DNA of 64,000 bases from Hydractinia symbiolongicarpus (Eukaryota > Cnidaria > Hydrozoa > Anthoathecata > Hydractiniidae). Below the pieces are notes generated by a model, which saw only the letters and a program-made list of their open reading frames with translations, was not told the DNA's origin and searched no databases. The DNA lies in NCBI RefSeq assembly GCF_029227915.1, contig NC_079876.1, forward strand, positions 31,097,828 through 31,161,827, given 5' to 3'. Below are positions 12,097 to 24,267 of the stretch, piece by piece. Numbering within the stretch: the first letter of the stretch is position 1; the number at the start of each line of letters is the position of its first letter. The position numbers were made by a program, and so were the translations under genes.

Positions 12097-15000
12097 ATGG
12101 CTGTAATTTTCCCACCACAAAAGTTGGCAAAAATCAGTCTATTGACTTCCGATCTCACCCAGGAAAGTTGTGCGGAGAGATATGGTGGTAAGCAAACAAC
12201 AGAAGAGAAGGAACCCAAACAAATACAAATTGACGACGAGGACGTAAACTTTCAGTAAGGATAGTTACTTATGCGTTATTTGTTTTGTTTTTTTTTCATT
12301 TCAAGATTGAAATGTTCTTAATTTGATCTTCATTCTTCATCAGAAAGGGTTATTGAATTCCCTTTTGTTTTTATTAAAAAATATCATAGATCGTACTGGG
12401 CTACTGGTTTTACTGGTTAGAAAAATCCTGTACGAGATATATCCGCTGAAAAAGAATATATTTATAAAAATATATGCAGCTTTTTATTTATCAGGGACAA
12501 CAAATGTGGCCAAGCCATTAAAAATAGTGAATATAACAACTGTAGCCCCCTTCCCCCCACTATCAATGTTATGTTTTCTGTCATGCACTGAATTTCGTTG
12601 AAACATTGATATAAGGGGGGGAGGGGGGGGGGGGGGGCAGGGGGACAGTTTCTGCATAATGAACTTGTATATTTGGTGTTTGGCCACATATTTATGTCTC
12701 TGATTGTCTGAGAAATTTTAGACATGATAACGTTTTGCTGCTAATATAGCTTGTGTTTGGCATGGCACGTATATTTCTGTCTTGGTATTATATTTTATGA
12801 GTGTTGGTATGTTTGTATACTCTTAGTTACTGTTGCTAAGGGTTTGCAGTAGCATTCTGCTGCGTTATTTTGTGGGTGTCTGATACATGTTCCATTTTGT
12901 AAAGATTATCGCAGATACAGTAGATTCTCGATACAACAAACCCTGTCTGTGAATGAATAACAGTTTAATACCTAGTTTCCACGTATGCGATGAAACCAGC
13001 GTTGTGCCGCTATAGCGAGAGAATGCTGTACTTGAGGTTCTACTGTGTATTGATTTTGAGAATTCAAAACAACAACTTTTCACATATGATAAAACAAAAC
13101 TGGTATCGTGAACAAAACCTGCTTAGCACTCTCTTTATGGTTTTGTAGGTATAAAACATTTGTATGATTCACAAAATTAGAAATCCAATATCTGTGTTAT
13201 AATCCGGCACAATATTTGATTATGTTTCGGAACTATTTATTATTTCTAGATGAAGAACATTTTTAACAACCAATAAGAATTTAGAAAACGCTACCATATT
13301 TAACGTAATGAAGAGTAAGCATATTAGGCGCCGACGTTTAAGCGCTGGAATCAGCGGCAATAAACGATTGAATGGACCCAGAATTTTAAGATATTTAAGA
13401 AATGTCAACATAAATACCCAACTAGATTTTCAGGTAACTATTTTGTTAGGCCAAAAATCATATCTAATATAAAAAAACATTTCGATATCACGCCGTGGTC
13501 CAAAGGATCGTGCTTCTACTCAGTGATAGATGAAAAGCATTTGATCTACAAGTTAATTCAAAAATGCTTAAAAAATCAGCTCTTATGAAGTAATAACAAC
13601 GAACAAATTTTCCTTCTGAAAAAAAAACTAGCTACGTGTCATAATTAAGTGTTTTCTTGTTATTTGACATTTAACGTTTACCATTTTTATTTACATTTTT
13701 AATCGTCAATTTCTATTTAACGGCTCATTTAATGATGGCTAAATAAGGTGTAAGATGATAAGACTGTATAGTCTTTTACTTACTCCTGCCATTTTATTCT
13801 ATGTGTTAGATACGTAAATATTTATAAATTTGTGCTTATACTTGTATGTTGGACTTTTATCTGTAATTTTGAAATATTTTGTTGAAATTGTTTTCTTCTC
13901 TTTTTCCTGCCGGAAAGTCTGAGTTACCCGAAATTAATATTTTCTGTTACCATTTTTCAAACTCAGTGTGTGACCTGTGTGGCTAATTTTTACACAAGTG
14001 TGATGTGTCTGTTAACCCTAACCCTACCAAAGTTTTAAACTTGTTATGAAGTTATCGAGAAGGCTGAAGACCACTTTCGAACGTTAACATAAACTTGTAT
14101 ATAGAATAACATTTGCAGCACATTATCTTTACTTTTAGATCTTTTTATTGTTTTATATCATTTTAGTATATTCTAGCGTTTATAAATAGGGTAAATATTT
14201 ATGATACCTAAAGTTTTTAGAAGAATGATACTTGATTTTTAACCCTATTCGGTCCGGTTTTTCCCCGGACCGAATAGGGTTAAAACAACACACTATTTTT
14301 TTTTTTTTTTACTTTAACATACTATGACCGGGGGGGGGGGGGGGCGGATTCCGCCCCCCCCCCCCCCCCTCAATAACTTTTCATAGGATTGTTCAAATTG
14401 AATCAAACTTGGCACACTTATAGTACGTTCTTTATATGGATATGTGACATCCATATATGGAGTAAAACTAAGAATTTAAAATTATTTCAAAAAGTGAACG
14501 GCGAGTTAAAGTGTTAAAAGGGTTCCGTTTTTCAAAATGGACAAGATATTGCAATTATTTTGTAGATTGCAACAAACTTTTTTAATTAATAACATAAATA
14601 ATATTATCTTAAAGCCACAGCAAGTTAAATGTTTCAAGCTTCTTTTAAATGGATATGATGTTATTGGTGTTTTACCTACTGGATTTGGGAAATCCTTGTT
14701 GTTTCATTTGTTGGCAGACTTTTTGCCAAAAAAGTGTCCAAAATATAGTATTGGTGGTGTGCCCTCTTAATTCTATCATAGAGGACCAGTGAGGTATTAG
14801 TGCTGGGGTGCTTCATTTGGAGCAAACAGTTGTGCCTGAAAAATTGTTTTCGTGTGATGAGAATGGTGAGCCTGAAATACCAATTTCAATTAAAAATGGC
14901 GAATTAAAACTAGGATTTTGCTCACCCAGAATCTCTGTTTAGTGTCAGAGGACGAGAATTGCTAAAAAGTTCTGTTTACCAAGAAAATGTTGTCAGTTGT

Positions 15001-18000
15001 GTTATAGATGAAGCACATTGTGTAAGCATGTGGTAAGTAAAAACACTCCAGTGAATCATTTTTTTTTGTGTTTTTTTTTTAAAAAAAGACAGGGCTGCCG
15101 AACACTTTTATGCTAGAAACAAATTTTAAAATGTTTGTTATGCGACAATGTAAAACTTTATTTTGGATGTTGTCTCCACTTCACGAATCAATTCGCCTAC
15201 CCTGACTTTGTCAATGGTGAACTCAAGCTTCCAGTGTGTATTTTTAATTATTATAAACAAAATATTTTTTCTCTCTCTACTTAAAACTACATACATACAT
15301 ACTATATATTATAAATAAAACTATGCCGTTCAAGTAAATTCATAAATTTAAAACTTTGTATATTGCTACATAAAATAACATATACTATATATAATGTGTA
15401 TCTTCAAAAAATATAAACTTTTAATGTGCTTTATTTGATTTATAGGGGTGAGGATTTCCGAAAAAATTTTAGCGAGTTGTCTACGTTAAAGGCACTTTTC
15501 CCAGATGCTGTTACATTGACTCTAACCGCTACTGCTACACCAGACACTGTAGAATATTTGATTAAATCGCTCGCCCTTATTACGTATAAAGTCATTGCTG
15601 TATCGCCAAATCGAAAAAATGTGTATTTAAACATACAAAGACGCCCAAACTCTAACTTGGGTTTGAAAGGATTTGAAGTTATTCTCAAACCGTTGGCTGA
15701 AAAATTAAACGTGCAAAGAGAACACTATCCCATGACAATAATTTACATGCATTTAAGATATTGTGGGTATGGGTACAAATTATTTGAAAATGTTATAAGA
15801 AATCATTATGTTGGTGACAATATTTGTCCTAGAGCAAGATTGTTTGCACAGTTTCATGCTTCTTGTACTACACAAATGAAAGAGGATATATTGAAGGAGT
15901 TGAAGAAGTCAGATTCACGAATTAGAGTAGTATTTGCTACAACTGCTCTAGGTATGGGTGTTGATGCTCCAAATATATCTAATATTATTCACATAAGTCC
16001 TCCATCAACATTAGAGTTGCCTTTCCTTTTACACAGTTTCTTGCCAGCATTATTGATTTTAGTTGTTATGTCCTTTTTGAGTAATATATCCATTTGCAGT
16101 ACTTGTGTGATAACATGTGATAAAGCAGATGGCTGATTGGTATGGATTGCTCTCTCAATGGCATTTTGCTGATATATATTAAAATGTTCAGATGAAAGTT
16201 TGTCACTGTCTTTATTATATACAGATTTAATATTTATTGTTGATGTGTTGTTGTAAATATCCTGTGTTGCTATATTGTTGTTTGATTTTTCTTTAGATTT
16301 ATTGTCAGAAACAGACATTTGTAACCTTTTTCTTGGTTGATTTAAACATTGTGTAGTGTCCAATAACACTTTCTTTTGTCCTGGTCTTTCCTGGGTGAAA
16401 AAGTGTTCAGCCGCTTAATGGAAACTTTTTGTCGGAGCTCGATTTGATTAGTTTGACATGACCTTCGAAATTCCCACATTTTATTTATAAACGTGTGACA
16501 GTTTCTACATATTACATTTGTTAAAAAATCCTCTTGTGTAATATCAAGTCCACATGTTCTAATAATTTTTTGTTCCAATTGTTTTTCTTTTGCTTTATTT
16601 GAAAATATATTCACCATATGCTTTTTTTGGAAGGCTTTGGCACATACCCTGCAAAGACATTCATCGTATTCTTTTCGTACATATAACTTCTTTGGTGTAG
16701 TTTGTACCTAAAAATATAATTTTTTCCTCAATTTTAAAAAAATGTAAGCTAGTTATAGGCAAAAAATATATATACTTTACCTTGTTATTTTCTTTGTTCA
16801 TTCTGAATTAAGTTTTTGGGATTACCAATTTGAAAATACCTTGTAGAGTACACAAACTTACTATTTCTCGCTATATTACTCTTAATTATTTTATAGATAT
16901 ACTATCATCTAGCTAATCACAACACCTTCATTGGCAAAATATTTTTACTGCTAGCTAGTACTGAGCTTGCCACATAGTGTATATATATGATGTATATATT
17001 TGCAAAACTACATATCAACAACAAACCATTATTTTTCTTGTAAATAGCTAGCTACATAAATATCTCTATTCATTTCTGTAGAAAAACCAATTATAACATT
17101 TTATTTTATATTTTCAGAATGAAAAAATTGCCTCTTCTTTTTATTTTATTTTCCATCCAAGTTTCTTTTCCCATGTGCGCACCAGACACTCAACCAGACA
17201 GAGGGGCTACCATTTTTGTTTATAACTTGATGATACGGGCGACTCGTCTCACTCGCGGAATGTTTATAAATTTTAAGCATAATTAGTAAAAGTGAGGCTA
17301 CCAATCATATTGCAAATCCGACCGGCGGGGACCAGGGCCTTCTTCTTCGCGCCATCCCCGATATCAAAAAAGCGAAAAGAGGTCCTGGGGACGAGGTTGG
17401 TCATCAGAAGCTTAAAAATTGTTAAAAATGCCACTATCTGCTTAAAATATAATTACTTTTGTTCTAGAGCGAATTCTTACATTCTGTTTAAAGTTTCTGG
17501 AAGCTAAATAAAATTTCTTTAACATATCATCCGGTTTTTACATGGCTCGGATAACAAATTGCCAAAAATTGCCCGAAAATCCGTTTTTTCCGATTTTTGG
17601 TAAAATCCGACAAAATCAGGAAATCGGATTAGTCACGTGTCCAAATTATTCACAATGATTCTTCTTGATGAAACAAAGTTGTGTTGGAAGTTTCAACTTC
17701 TAAGGATAGTCCTAACAGGAGTTATTATATTTTACCCTTATAAGGATTTCATAGAGATTGTCAGGGGTAGTTTCGAGTAATGGCCAATATCAAAGCCTCT
17801 GAAAGGTATGAGACCTAAAAATTTAGCATGCAGGTGTCTAATAGATAAGTATTGAAACTCAGTAAGTATCATAGCCATATAACAAAGCAATAAGGAGTTA
17901 TTAAAAAAACCGTCAGGGGAGGGCGGAATCCGCCCCCACCCCCCCCCCCCCCGGACCGAATAGGGTTAAGAAGAAAGAAGATATAATTTTACACGCTTCC

Positions 18001-19711
18001 TCAACGTATATTTCTTTCGTTACAGAAATGGTCACATCAGTTACCTAAAATTGCACTTTTGGAAGAGCACTTGTTTTTAAAGTAGAAAAATGAATAAAAA
18101 ATAAGTGTGTTTTTATTTAATAATGGCTTATTATTATGAACATGTTAGCAAGATAGATAGCTAGCTACATTTCTTTTCTTATCCAGCTAAATTGTCAAAA
18201 GTCTTGTTTTTACATAACTTTAAAAACAACCTTTATTTTCATTCAAAATGTCAACAATGGAAATACATCTATCACAAAAATATTTACTGTTTGGCTCACC
18301 GTTTTTTTTAATTAATATAATTTTATTTTATTCGTTTAGGTAATCTTTTTGAACATTTCTCTCTTATCTTTCAACCTTTTTGTAACAAAATCCGCCATCT
18401 TTATAGTAAATCGTTGCATATATTATGGCGCGCGAATAAATTGCCTTGATGTCAAAAAGGCAAAAGAACCTGGGGACGAGGTTGTTCATGCGGAATTCTT
18501 TCTGCGCGTTTGATGTAAGAACATTAAAATTTGTGAAGAACTTAGGAAAATGTGTGTTGTTATTTTATACTTTTTTGGAAAAATACAGTCGGTCGGTCCA
18601 GTAGAACAACTAACTCAATTGCCTTTCCCATACCTAAAAAATACATTTTAACTATTTAATAACACCCGTTGCTTATTCATTACAATTATTTATTTCTAGA
18701 CATGGTGAATTAACAGTTAGTAATGCTGCCTCTTTTATCCCACAAAAAGAAATCGGGGTTAAAGCCTTCGGTTTAACACAAGAAGCCGTACAACACGTTC
18801 AACAGTGTCAAGACAATTTGCCAGGTCATGAGAGTTATTTGTACTACGTTAGAGAATTGATTGAAGACAACTTGGATAACTATACCGAAATTCCTGATTT
18901 CGATAAAGTAACAGAAATGCTAGCACGGCCCTTTTTGTTTACTAACGATAAAGCCCATGAAGTATCAACTTGGCTTTCTAAAATTTATTTGATTGAACAT
19001 GAGAGTATGTCCTACTGGACAAAACAATATGTGGAATTTTGGAATGATGCACTGCATCTTTCTCTGTCATTTCCACATAAAGAAAAATTAACAGGACAAT
19101 GGTTTACAGTGCCAGAATCACAAAAAGGAGAAGGACAGCTGGTATACATCGCAAATGTACCAGTGAAAGAAAGTCATTTCTGCTCTCAAGACAACAAATT
19201 TGACCATAGAAACACCACAAGTCCATACAAAAAAGGGTTTTGGTATCACGGCACAGACCACGGTTCGGCTGAATCAATCAGAATTAAGGGCATTAGTTTG
19301 AAAGAAGGAGGGGGAAAGAAAGATTTTGCCCATAACGATGGATTCTACTTGACGTCAGATTTTGAGCAAGCCAAAAAATGGTCGTTCAATAAATTTTCAC
19401 CTGCTGTGCTTATATTTGAGTGCAAATTCAACGAAGAAGAGTTTTTGGATCTTACAACCAGTAAAGAAAAATGGGATGAAATTGTCACCTACTGTCGAGG
19501 TGGTGAGAAGGGTAAGCCCCCAGATGGATTTAAAGCAGCCGCAAGCATTTATGGTAGAATGAGTGGCGATGGAACAGAAAAAATCGAAGGGAAACCTTCT
19601 TTAAGTGCATGTAAAAATCCTCAATTATGCATTAAAAGTGCAAAACTGGCGGAGACAATTAGCCAAAATTTGAAGGGGATTTATTACTTCTGTAAGAAAG
19701 ACATAAAGTAA
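12097..19711 (+). CDS. ADP-ribosyltransferase-like (DUF3990-like) protein, divergent paralogue, two exons
   Basis: Exons 12097-12254 and 18700-19711 join in phase 2 to give 389 residues. The exon 1/exon 2 split, the phase and the acidic stretch at the junction (IDDEDVNFQ) match the three related genes further right. Residues about 75-180 form a family-specific mostly helical region (AFGL..., CQDNLPGHESYLYYV). The C-terminal part has WYHGTD (His236), DFAHNDGFYLT (Tyr269), then KEKWDEIV...R, YGRMSG and NPQLCIK. HGT plus GFYLT followed by W..V...R is the pattern of the DUF3990 branch of the ADP-ribosyltransferase fold, whose members use NAD to modify a target. No signal peptide or membrane segment is visible. 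Activity and target are unknown. The 6.4-kb intron holds a pogo-like MITE and the helicase-bearing piggyBac MITE. The start is the first ATG after a good acceptor (CTCTTTAG, about 12048); a 5' non-coding exon is likely. Confidence 0.75.
12602..12660. repeat. Poly-G tract with G-quadruplex potential
   Basis: Within intron 1 of the gene at 12097 lies a G-rich run interrupted by A and C. Runs this long are also prone to assembly and length error. Confidence 0.6.
12918..13045. mobile_element. pogo/Tigger-like MITE, 128 bp
   Basis: The left end is TA|CAGTAGATTCTCGATACAAC. The right end, read on the other strand, is CAGTAGAACCTCAAGTAC. Termini beginning CAGT next to a TA dinucleotide are usual for pogo/Tigger-type Tc1/mariner elements. 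No coding capacity. It lies in the intron of the ART-like gene. Confidence 0.6.
14242..14278. mobile_element. Minimal palindromic piggyBac end pair
   Basis: CCCTATTCGGTCCGG, a 7-base loop and the exact reverse complement CCGGACCGAATAGGG, flanked by TTAA on both sides. It is the two ends of the MITE family with the interior removed, sitting at the left edge of a larger copy. Confidence 0.8.
14537..16015 (+). pseudogene. RecQ-like superfamily 2 helicase, broken
   Basis: In order: KPQQVKCF (motif 0), GVLPTGFGKS (Walker A), VVCPLNSIIEDQ (motif Ia region, frame-shifted), CVIDEAHCVSMW (motif II DEAH, 15003-15032) followed by a GTAAGT donor, then after an acceptor near 15445 GEDFRKNFSEL, LTLTATAT (motif III), VSPNRKNVYL and VFATTALGMGVDAP (motif V). 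Motif VI (QxxGRAGR) is absent: the frame runs out at PPSTLE, where it meets sequence belonging to an opposite-strand ORF. A stop and frameshifts lie between Walker A and the DEAH box. RecQ helicases unwind DNA 3'-5' using ATP; this copy cannot encode a complete enzyme. The related element at 40.9-43.1 kb suggests a transposon-borne gene rather than a host RecQ. Confidence 0.75.
15989..16710 (-). pseudogene. Transposon ORF with CxxC...CxxC zinc-binding N-terminus
   Basis: Minus-strand reading, convergent with the helicase. Upstream of the ATG at 16617 the open frame contains CLCRVCAKAF. Downstream come ICRNCHTFINKMWEFRRSC and a polar tail with GKKLCKRKGNSNV near 16010-16050. The paired CxxC motifs resemble the zinc-binding N-terminus of transposon-encoded proteins (ZAD-like, or like the RAG1 N-terminal region). 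The ORF at 34187 has the same layout. A frame change near 16345-16365 separates the two parts. The assignment to a superfamily (for example Academ-like, which are reported to pair such modules with SF2 helicases) is from memory and unverified. Confidence 0.5.
17319..17399. repeat. Foldback end motif (CAACCTCGTCCCCAGG family)
   Basis: About 80 bases with degenerate inverted ends: CGGGGACCAGGGCC on the left, GGTCCTGGGGACGAGGTTG on the right. Related ends occur at about 11309, 18467, 36040, 40837, 53284, 57434 and 60084, so this is a widespread MITE-type terminus. Confidence 0.5.
17970..18699. other. Intron sequence with one foldback end
   Basis: The rest of intron 1 of the ART-like gene. It contains CCTGGGGACGAGGTTG at 18467-18482, one terminus of the foldback family; nothing else was recognised. 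A pyrimidine-rich acceptor TTATTTCTAG ends at 18699. Confidence 0.5.
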
Positions 19712-20541
19712 ATATTGTTATTTTGTAAAAACGCCACTAAACGTAGATTTATCATTTTAAGTGTAATGGCTTCAATAATCCTTATGACAAAACTAAGCAC
19801 CATTTTACTGTTTTGCGGAAGTCTTGTCTTTGGGTCGTGAAAGAGAGAGTAATTACTTTGTGATAAATTACTTTGTTATTTCGTTTAATAGGTTCCAGCC
19901 TATTTGCGTTTTATTTGATGAATACAAAAAACCAGAAGCAATAATATATTTTTAAAAGAGTATTTTAAGTGTCACTTATTGGAGTGTCACGATTTTATTT
20001 ATTTCCACGTATGCATTTTTAAAGTTTTGTATTATCTTGAATTATTCCAGCATTTATTGGGGAGAAATATATGCTATATTTTTCAATGCTACAGTGCAAA
20101 AAACTTATATTTTATCCCTGTTGGGTTAATAACCCGTTTGGAGAAGTTATTGTTTTCCTGACAAACGAGAACTTGTCGCTAAATTTGTTCCAAAGGAATA
20201 ATTTTATGAACCCCCCAACAATTAACCATAAATATTCATAGTCCGATTATTATTTTATTCAAATATAGTCATTAGGGTTCATCAAGGTGTCGGTGTTTTC
20301 TACCGCAGAAAAAAATTTAGATGGGCAAGCTTAGATTTATAGCACATTAAAGGAAATTTTCATTTAAATTGATATTTTGCGGAACGATGTCTACAACAAG
20401 TGAAAAGAAATTAGGAATAAACTCGCGCATGTTTTTGTCATAAATTAAGGAATGGCATATATTATCTTGGAATTATTTTATTCGCTGTTAAACAGGAACT
20501 TCATGAACCATGATTAAAACTGAACATTAATCTATCAAATA
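19712..20541. other. Intergenic, nothing recognised
   Basis: The 3' flank of the ART-like gene; AT-rich, with no further coding signal. Confidence 0.45.
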
Positions 20542-20940
20542 CAGTGGACTCTCTGTAATTCGAGCTCGCAGGGGATCGAAAGAAAAGTTCGAATTAGGGA
20601 GAGTTCAAATTAGGGGAAGTTCATAAATTTTTTGGAGTGCCTTGCATTTTGTTTTTATAAATTTTTCACTGTGGCGACGTTTTGCTGGAAGAGTCGCCAT
20701 CTTGTTGATTAATAACAACGATATATCCTTTGTAGTTTGAAAAGAATCCTTCGATTTTAAAATCGAACATGTAAAACCCTGTTTACACTCGATGAAAGAT
20801 TAGCAGAGTGAAATAAAATGCCTATTTTACGTAATTCGATCTTTAAAAGTTCGATTTACGGGGTGAAATGATCCAAAAGGACCGGAAATATGGTTCGAAA
20901 TATAGAGGTATTCGAATTATGGAGGTTCGAATTAGGGGAA
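20542..20940. mobile_element. pogo/Tigger-like MITE, right end lost
   Basis: It starts TA|CAGTGGACTCTCTGTAATTC and contains repeated GTTCGAATTAGGG-type boxes at both sides (20600-20630; 20915-20940), as in Tigger-like ends. The closing GAGTCCACTG is not present, so the right terminus is truncated or mutated. Confidence 0.55.
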
Positions 20941-21329
20941 GTGAGTCACGAGAGTTTGTGAAGGGATTTTGACGGGACCAGAAGATTAGTTCGAGATCCT
21001 ACACTGAAATACGGCGATTAATCGAAGAAATGCACGGCTTAATCGAGGACATTAGGCTAGAGAAATATATGCTTTAATTATAGTTATTTCTGTAATATAT
21101 GGCCATCTTAACAAAAGAGAAAAGATTTGTTGAAATTTTTTTTTCAATAAGCGCCTCCCTCGGTGAAGTCCTGCACTAAAAATCTTGAGTTTTAAAAAAG
21201 CGTCGAGGATTTATGGTAATCGTGCTCATCTCTTGTTTTGTTTTAAAGGAGAACTAACGAAAAACTTAAATATCTTGAAAACAACTTTGCATTAAATTTT
21301 TTCATTATTTACATTTTTTATATGCAAAT

Positions 21330-21440
21330 TTTGTCCCCCAAAAGCGATAATTACATTGACGGTCGCCACCATTATCGCACAAAACCAAACTTGGAGCGTA
21401 CATTTTCTGTTGATTTGTGACGTCAGACGGCGTTCATAGC
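21330..21440 (-). repeat. Dispersed repeat, also at about 56140-56230
   Basis: On the minus strand TGACGTCACAAATC...GATAATGGTGGCGACCG, then TCAATGTAATTATCGC. The plus strand at about 56142-56225 carries the same series with substitutions. The family was not identified. Confidence 0.55.
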
Positions 21441-21559
21441 TCAACAGAACTTGTGAAGATTCACTTACTTCTTGGACTATCCTATGGTGATTGAAATGGT
21501 GAAAACAAGCTAAATTCCAGTGCGACAAGATCACCGTAAAAAAAATAATTTTCAAGAAT

Positions 21560-22449
21560 TTAACAGCAAGCTAGAGCATGTAAACAGAGACGAACTTTGA
21601 GACTGTGTTTGTTTTGTTTTGCTAACTAAACATCACTTCATTACACTTCGTTGCGCATAATTATTTGAAATTTTGTTTTCAAATCTAGCAATTTAAAGAA
21701 AGCACCTGTTGTTTTTCAAGATGTTTTGATAGAAAAATAACAGGAAAAAACTTCAAAATAAATTTTAATATATGATGTAGCTATAGCTAATACTTATTCT
21801 TTCCAAGGGGTAAAATGTTGTCTTATACCCTAAAAGTATTTATAACGGTGAAACATCATTCTATTTTGCGAAAAATATTTATTTCCAAACACGTTTAATA
21901 ATATACAATCGCAATGTAAGTGGGAAATGTAAATGTTGACTAGAACAAAAACTCTATAACAAAATAATAACAAAACACTGCAAATAATAAATAACAAAAG
22001 CACTGTACCTAGGTTTAGCTAGCAGGACTGAAACAAAATAGAGTAGTCGAAAAAGAATTAGGAACACAGCTAGTTTACCCCGCGTTGATGTTTTGGCAGA
22101 GAGAATTTGCACGTGCTAGCCTGGCTTGTCTACTCTTTCAAAGGAAATGAATTGATCCAATTATTACAAAAGTTAGTAGGGTGAGTGTGTCCAGAATTTT
22201 TCGCTGATGCAATTGGGTAATTTTAACCGACTCCATTCTGATTAGGGTATTTTCACGCAGTCATAATAGATTAGGAAATAGCTTGTGCATAACGGGACAA
22301 GGTGAATTCAAGAACTGGGTTTCTCCCAGTTACCTAGTGCACTGGGTAGATATTCGTCTTCGATATGCTAATGATCGAAACGTTGATGCAAATGTATTGA
22401 CGTTATTCACGTTATCCATGGCAGTTCACAGTTTAAGCATTAAAATGAA
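21560..22449. other. Intergenic, nothing recognised
   Basis: AT-rich sequence with scattered GCTA-rich words. No gene or element was recognised. Confidence 0.45.
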
Positions 22450-24082
22450 CTAGCCGGGAAACCCGGCGTCGAATCGCCGGGATGAGCCACAAGTAACTGT
22501 TGTTGAACGCCCTAAGGAGCGCTTAAAAAGAACTGCAAACTGTGCGACACAGTCAGGTGGAGCGCTTTAGTACAGGTATGCAGTATGTCGTAAATCAAGT
22601 AAAGCGCACACACCATTATAGTGTTGCGACTGTAACATATTGTTCAAAAAATAACTTTCCCGCAACAAAGGCTGTAATAAAAACACAGTTTACAACCGTT
22701 GTGACTCTGTCATAGCAAAATCAATCGGTCAATATTATTTTATTTTGCGGAATAAGTTTTTGCAATGTTACAAAAATAATCGTGACACCGGACTGAGCGC
22801 TTAGTACAGTTAAACGGTGTTAAACAGGTGTATAAGGGATAATACCCTTTTGAAAAAAACTTTCTTGCAGACTCTATTTAAATGAAAACACAAGAAACAG
22901 TCCTTCGCTTCTTGCACAGGGCTAAGCGGTTAGTCCAGGTAAACATTGTTGGACATTCGTACAGGCGTGATTCCATAGAAAGTTTAAAAATTAATTGTCA
23001 CAGTGGGCTGACCCGCATAGGCGTAACAGCCTTTTCCAAAAAACAGGCTATTGTTAACACTGAGCTGACCGCTTAGTACAGTTAAACGGATGTGAACAGT
23101 ACCCTTCTCCAAAAAAACGTTATCACAACTTCGGTTTAAATGACAACACAGGAAACAGCCTGTCGTTACCCCTCCAGCTAAAGCAATTGCTCAGCTATTT
23201 TATTTGCAAAAAACTTTTTAAGGAAAATAATTAAAAATGTAGCTACCTAGCTAAACTGAGATAAGATTTATTGCTGAGAATATTGCGATATTGATAGCCA
23301 AACTGAATTTTTATACTCTCACTTTTTTGGTAAATATATGAGATAGCTAAATGGCTACATCCTCGACATAAAAATAAAAGTTGGGTTGGAAAAAAACCTC
23401 TTATACCAAACAAATTTAGTAAATATTAAGGCTATTAGCTAGCTAGCCTTCAGCATATTCGTTCCTAGCCAAAAATCTTAAAACTGGGGCGTTTAAGATC
23501 TGTACGTAGCTAAAAAACGTGACAATATATTTATCTTCACATTTTAGAACATAAAAAAAACAAATATTACAAATATAAAAAGCTTATAGAAGACAAAAAG
23601 GTGAAACAGACTTAGAAACAACACTGACCACCATTACTTTTTAAAAACTAAAATGGCCATCATGTTTCTTCGTTGGCATGTCTAGGCCGCGAAAGTCTTG
23701 ATTGGTTTTTCAAAGAATCAGGCGTTTTGATTGGTATACACGGTCAAAACAAAGTCAGTCAAACTGTCAGTAAAACCATCCTATTTGTTTTCTGTAGCTT
23801 CTGGGCGGAACCGGCGATTAAAGTCACGGGGTAAATTATTATTAAAAATGGCGCATTTAAATAATGAATTCATTTTAATCACTTAATTTTTTTTTCAAAT
23901 TAAAGGTTTATCTATTAAATTAATTAAATTATGCAAGGAAATAAATTAATTTTTGTAATTTATTTCGATAAATCATAAGATTTCCAATAAAACAACCCCC
24001 TGGTTTTTAAAAATTCGCGGTAAGATCAAAGGAATATCAGTAACCCTTTTAAACACACAAAGTACGGCTATTATTATAGAGA
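22450..24082 (-). mobile_element. Non-autonomous Helitron, about 1.63 kb, complete
   Basis: On the minus strand the 5' end is TCTCTATAATAATAGCCGTA (24082 downward). The 3' end is a perfect 7-bp hairpin CCCGGCG-ATTCGA-CGCCGGG, eight bases, then CTAG, followed by T. This is the Helitron layout, with insertion between A and T and no target duplication. The interior has repeated blocks (TTAGTACAGTTAAACGG, GGGCTGACC) and no open frame resembling the Rep/helicase protein, so it would need an autonomous partner. A second copy in opposite orientation starts at 51638. Confidence 0.75.
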
Positions 24083-24267
24083 CTAGTCGTTAGCCCGTGG
24101 AAAAATCCACGGGGTCGTCCGTCCTTTAAATTAACCCGTCGCAACAAAGTGGACAGAAATATATCGCATTTGGTATTGATGCGCATTTTAAAAATTTAGT
24201 GTTTCTGTTACGGGACACGGCTTTCGCGGACACACAGACAGACAGACGACGGCTATTATTAAAGAGA
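24083..24267 (-). mobile_element. Small non-autonomous Helitron, 185 bp, abutting the larger one
   Basis: On the minus strand it starts A|TCTCTTTAATAATAGCCGTC and ends with hairpin CCCCGTGGATTTTTCCACGG then GCTAACGACTAG, which is joined directly to the TCTCT start of the next element. The 5' end resembles that of the 1.6-kb family; the 3' end differs. Confidence 0.78.

Larger units (their letters stand above)
14279..17965. mobile_element. piggyBac-type MITE split by a helicase/zinc-finger insert
   Basis: The MITE left part is at about 14322-14430 (ACTATGACCGGG...GGCACACTTATAGTACGT). The MITE right part is at about 17400-17965 and ends GGACCGAATAGGG|TTAA. Both align with the complete copy at 46237-46983. 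Between them lie about 3 kb of unrelated sequence with a RecQ-like pseudogene (+) and a Cys-rich ORF (-). About 60 bases of the MITE centre are missing at the junction. I see no clean target duplication or terminal repeats for the insert, so I cannot say whether another transposon landed in the MITE or the MITE captured the genes. Confidence 0.7.

Noticed and set aside
12462-12725. Minus-strand ORFs with proline runs
   Set aside because: The proline comes from the poly-G tract; no other coding evidence.
14015-14030. Telomere-like CCCTAA units (TTAACCCTAACCCTACC)
   Set aside because: Only two units in ordinary sequence; far too short for a telomere or interstitial telomeric array.
24083-24110. 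Hairpin CCCGTGGATTTTTCCACGGG considered as a ribozyme or terminator
   Set aside because: No hammerhead core sequence; its position just before CTAG fits a Helitron 3' hairpin.
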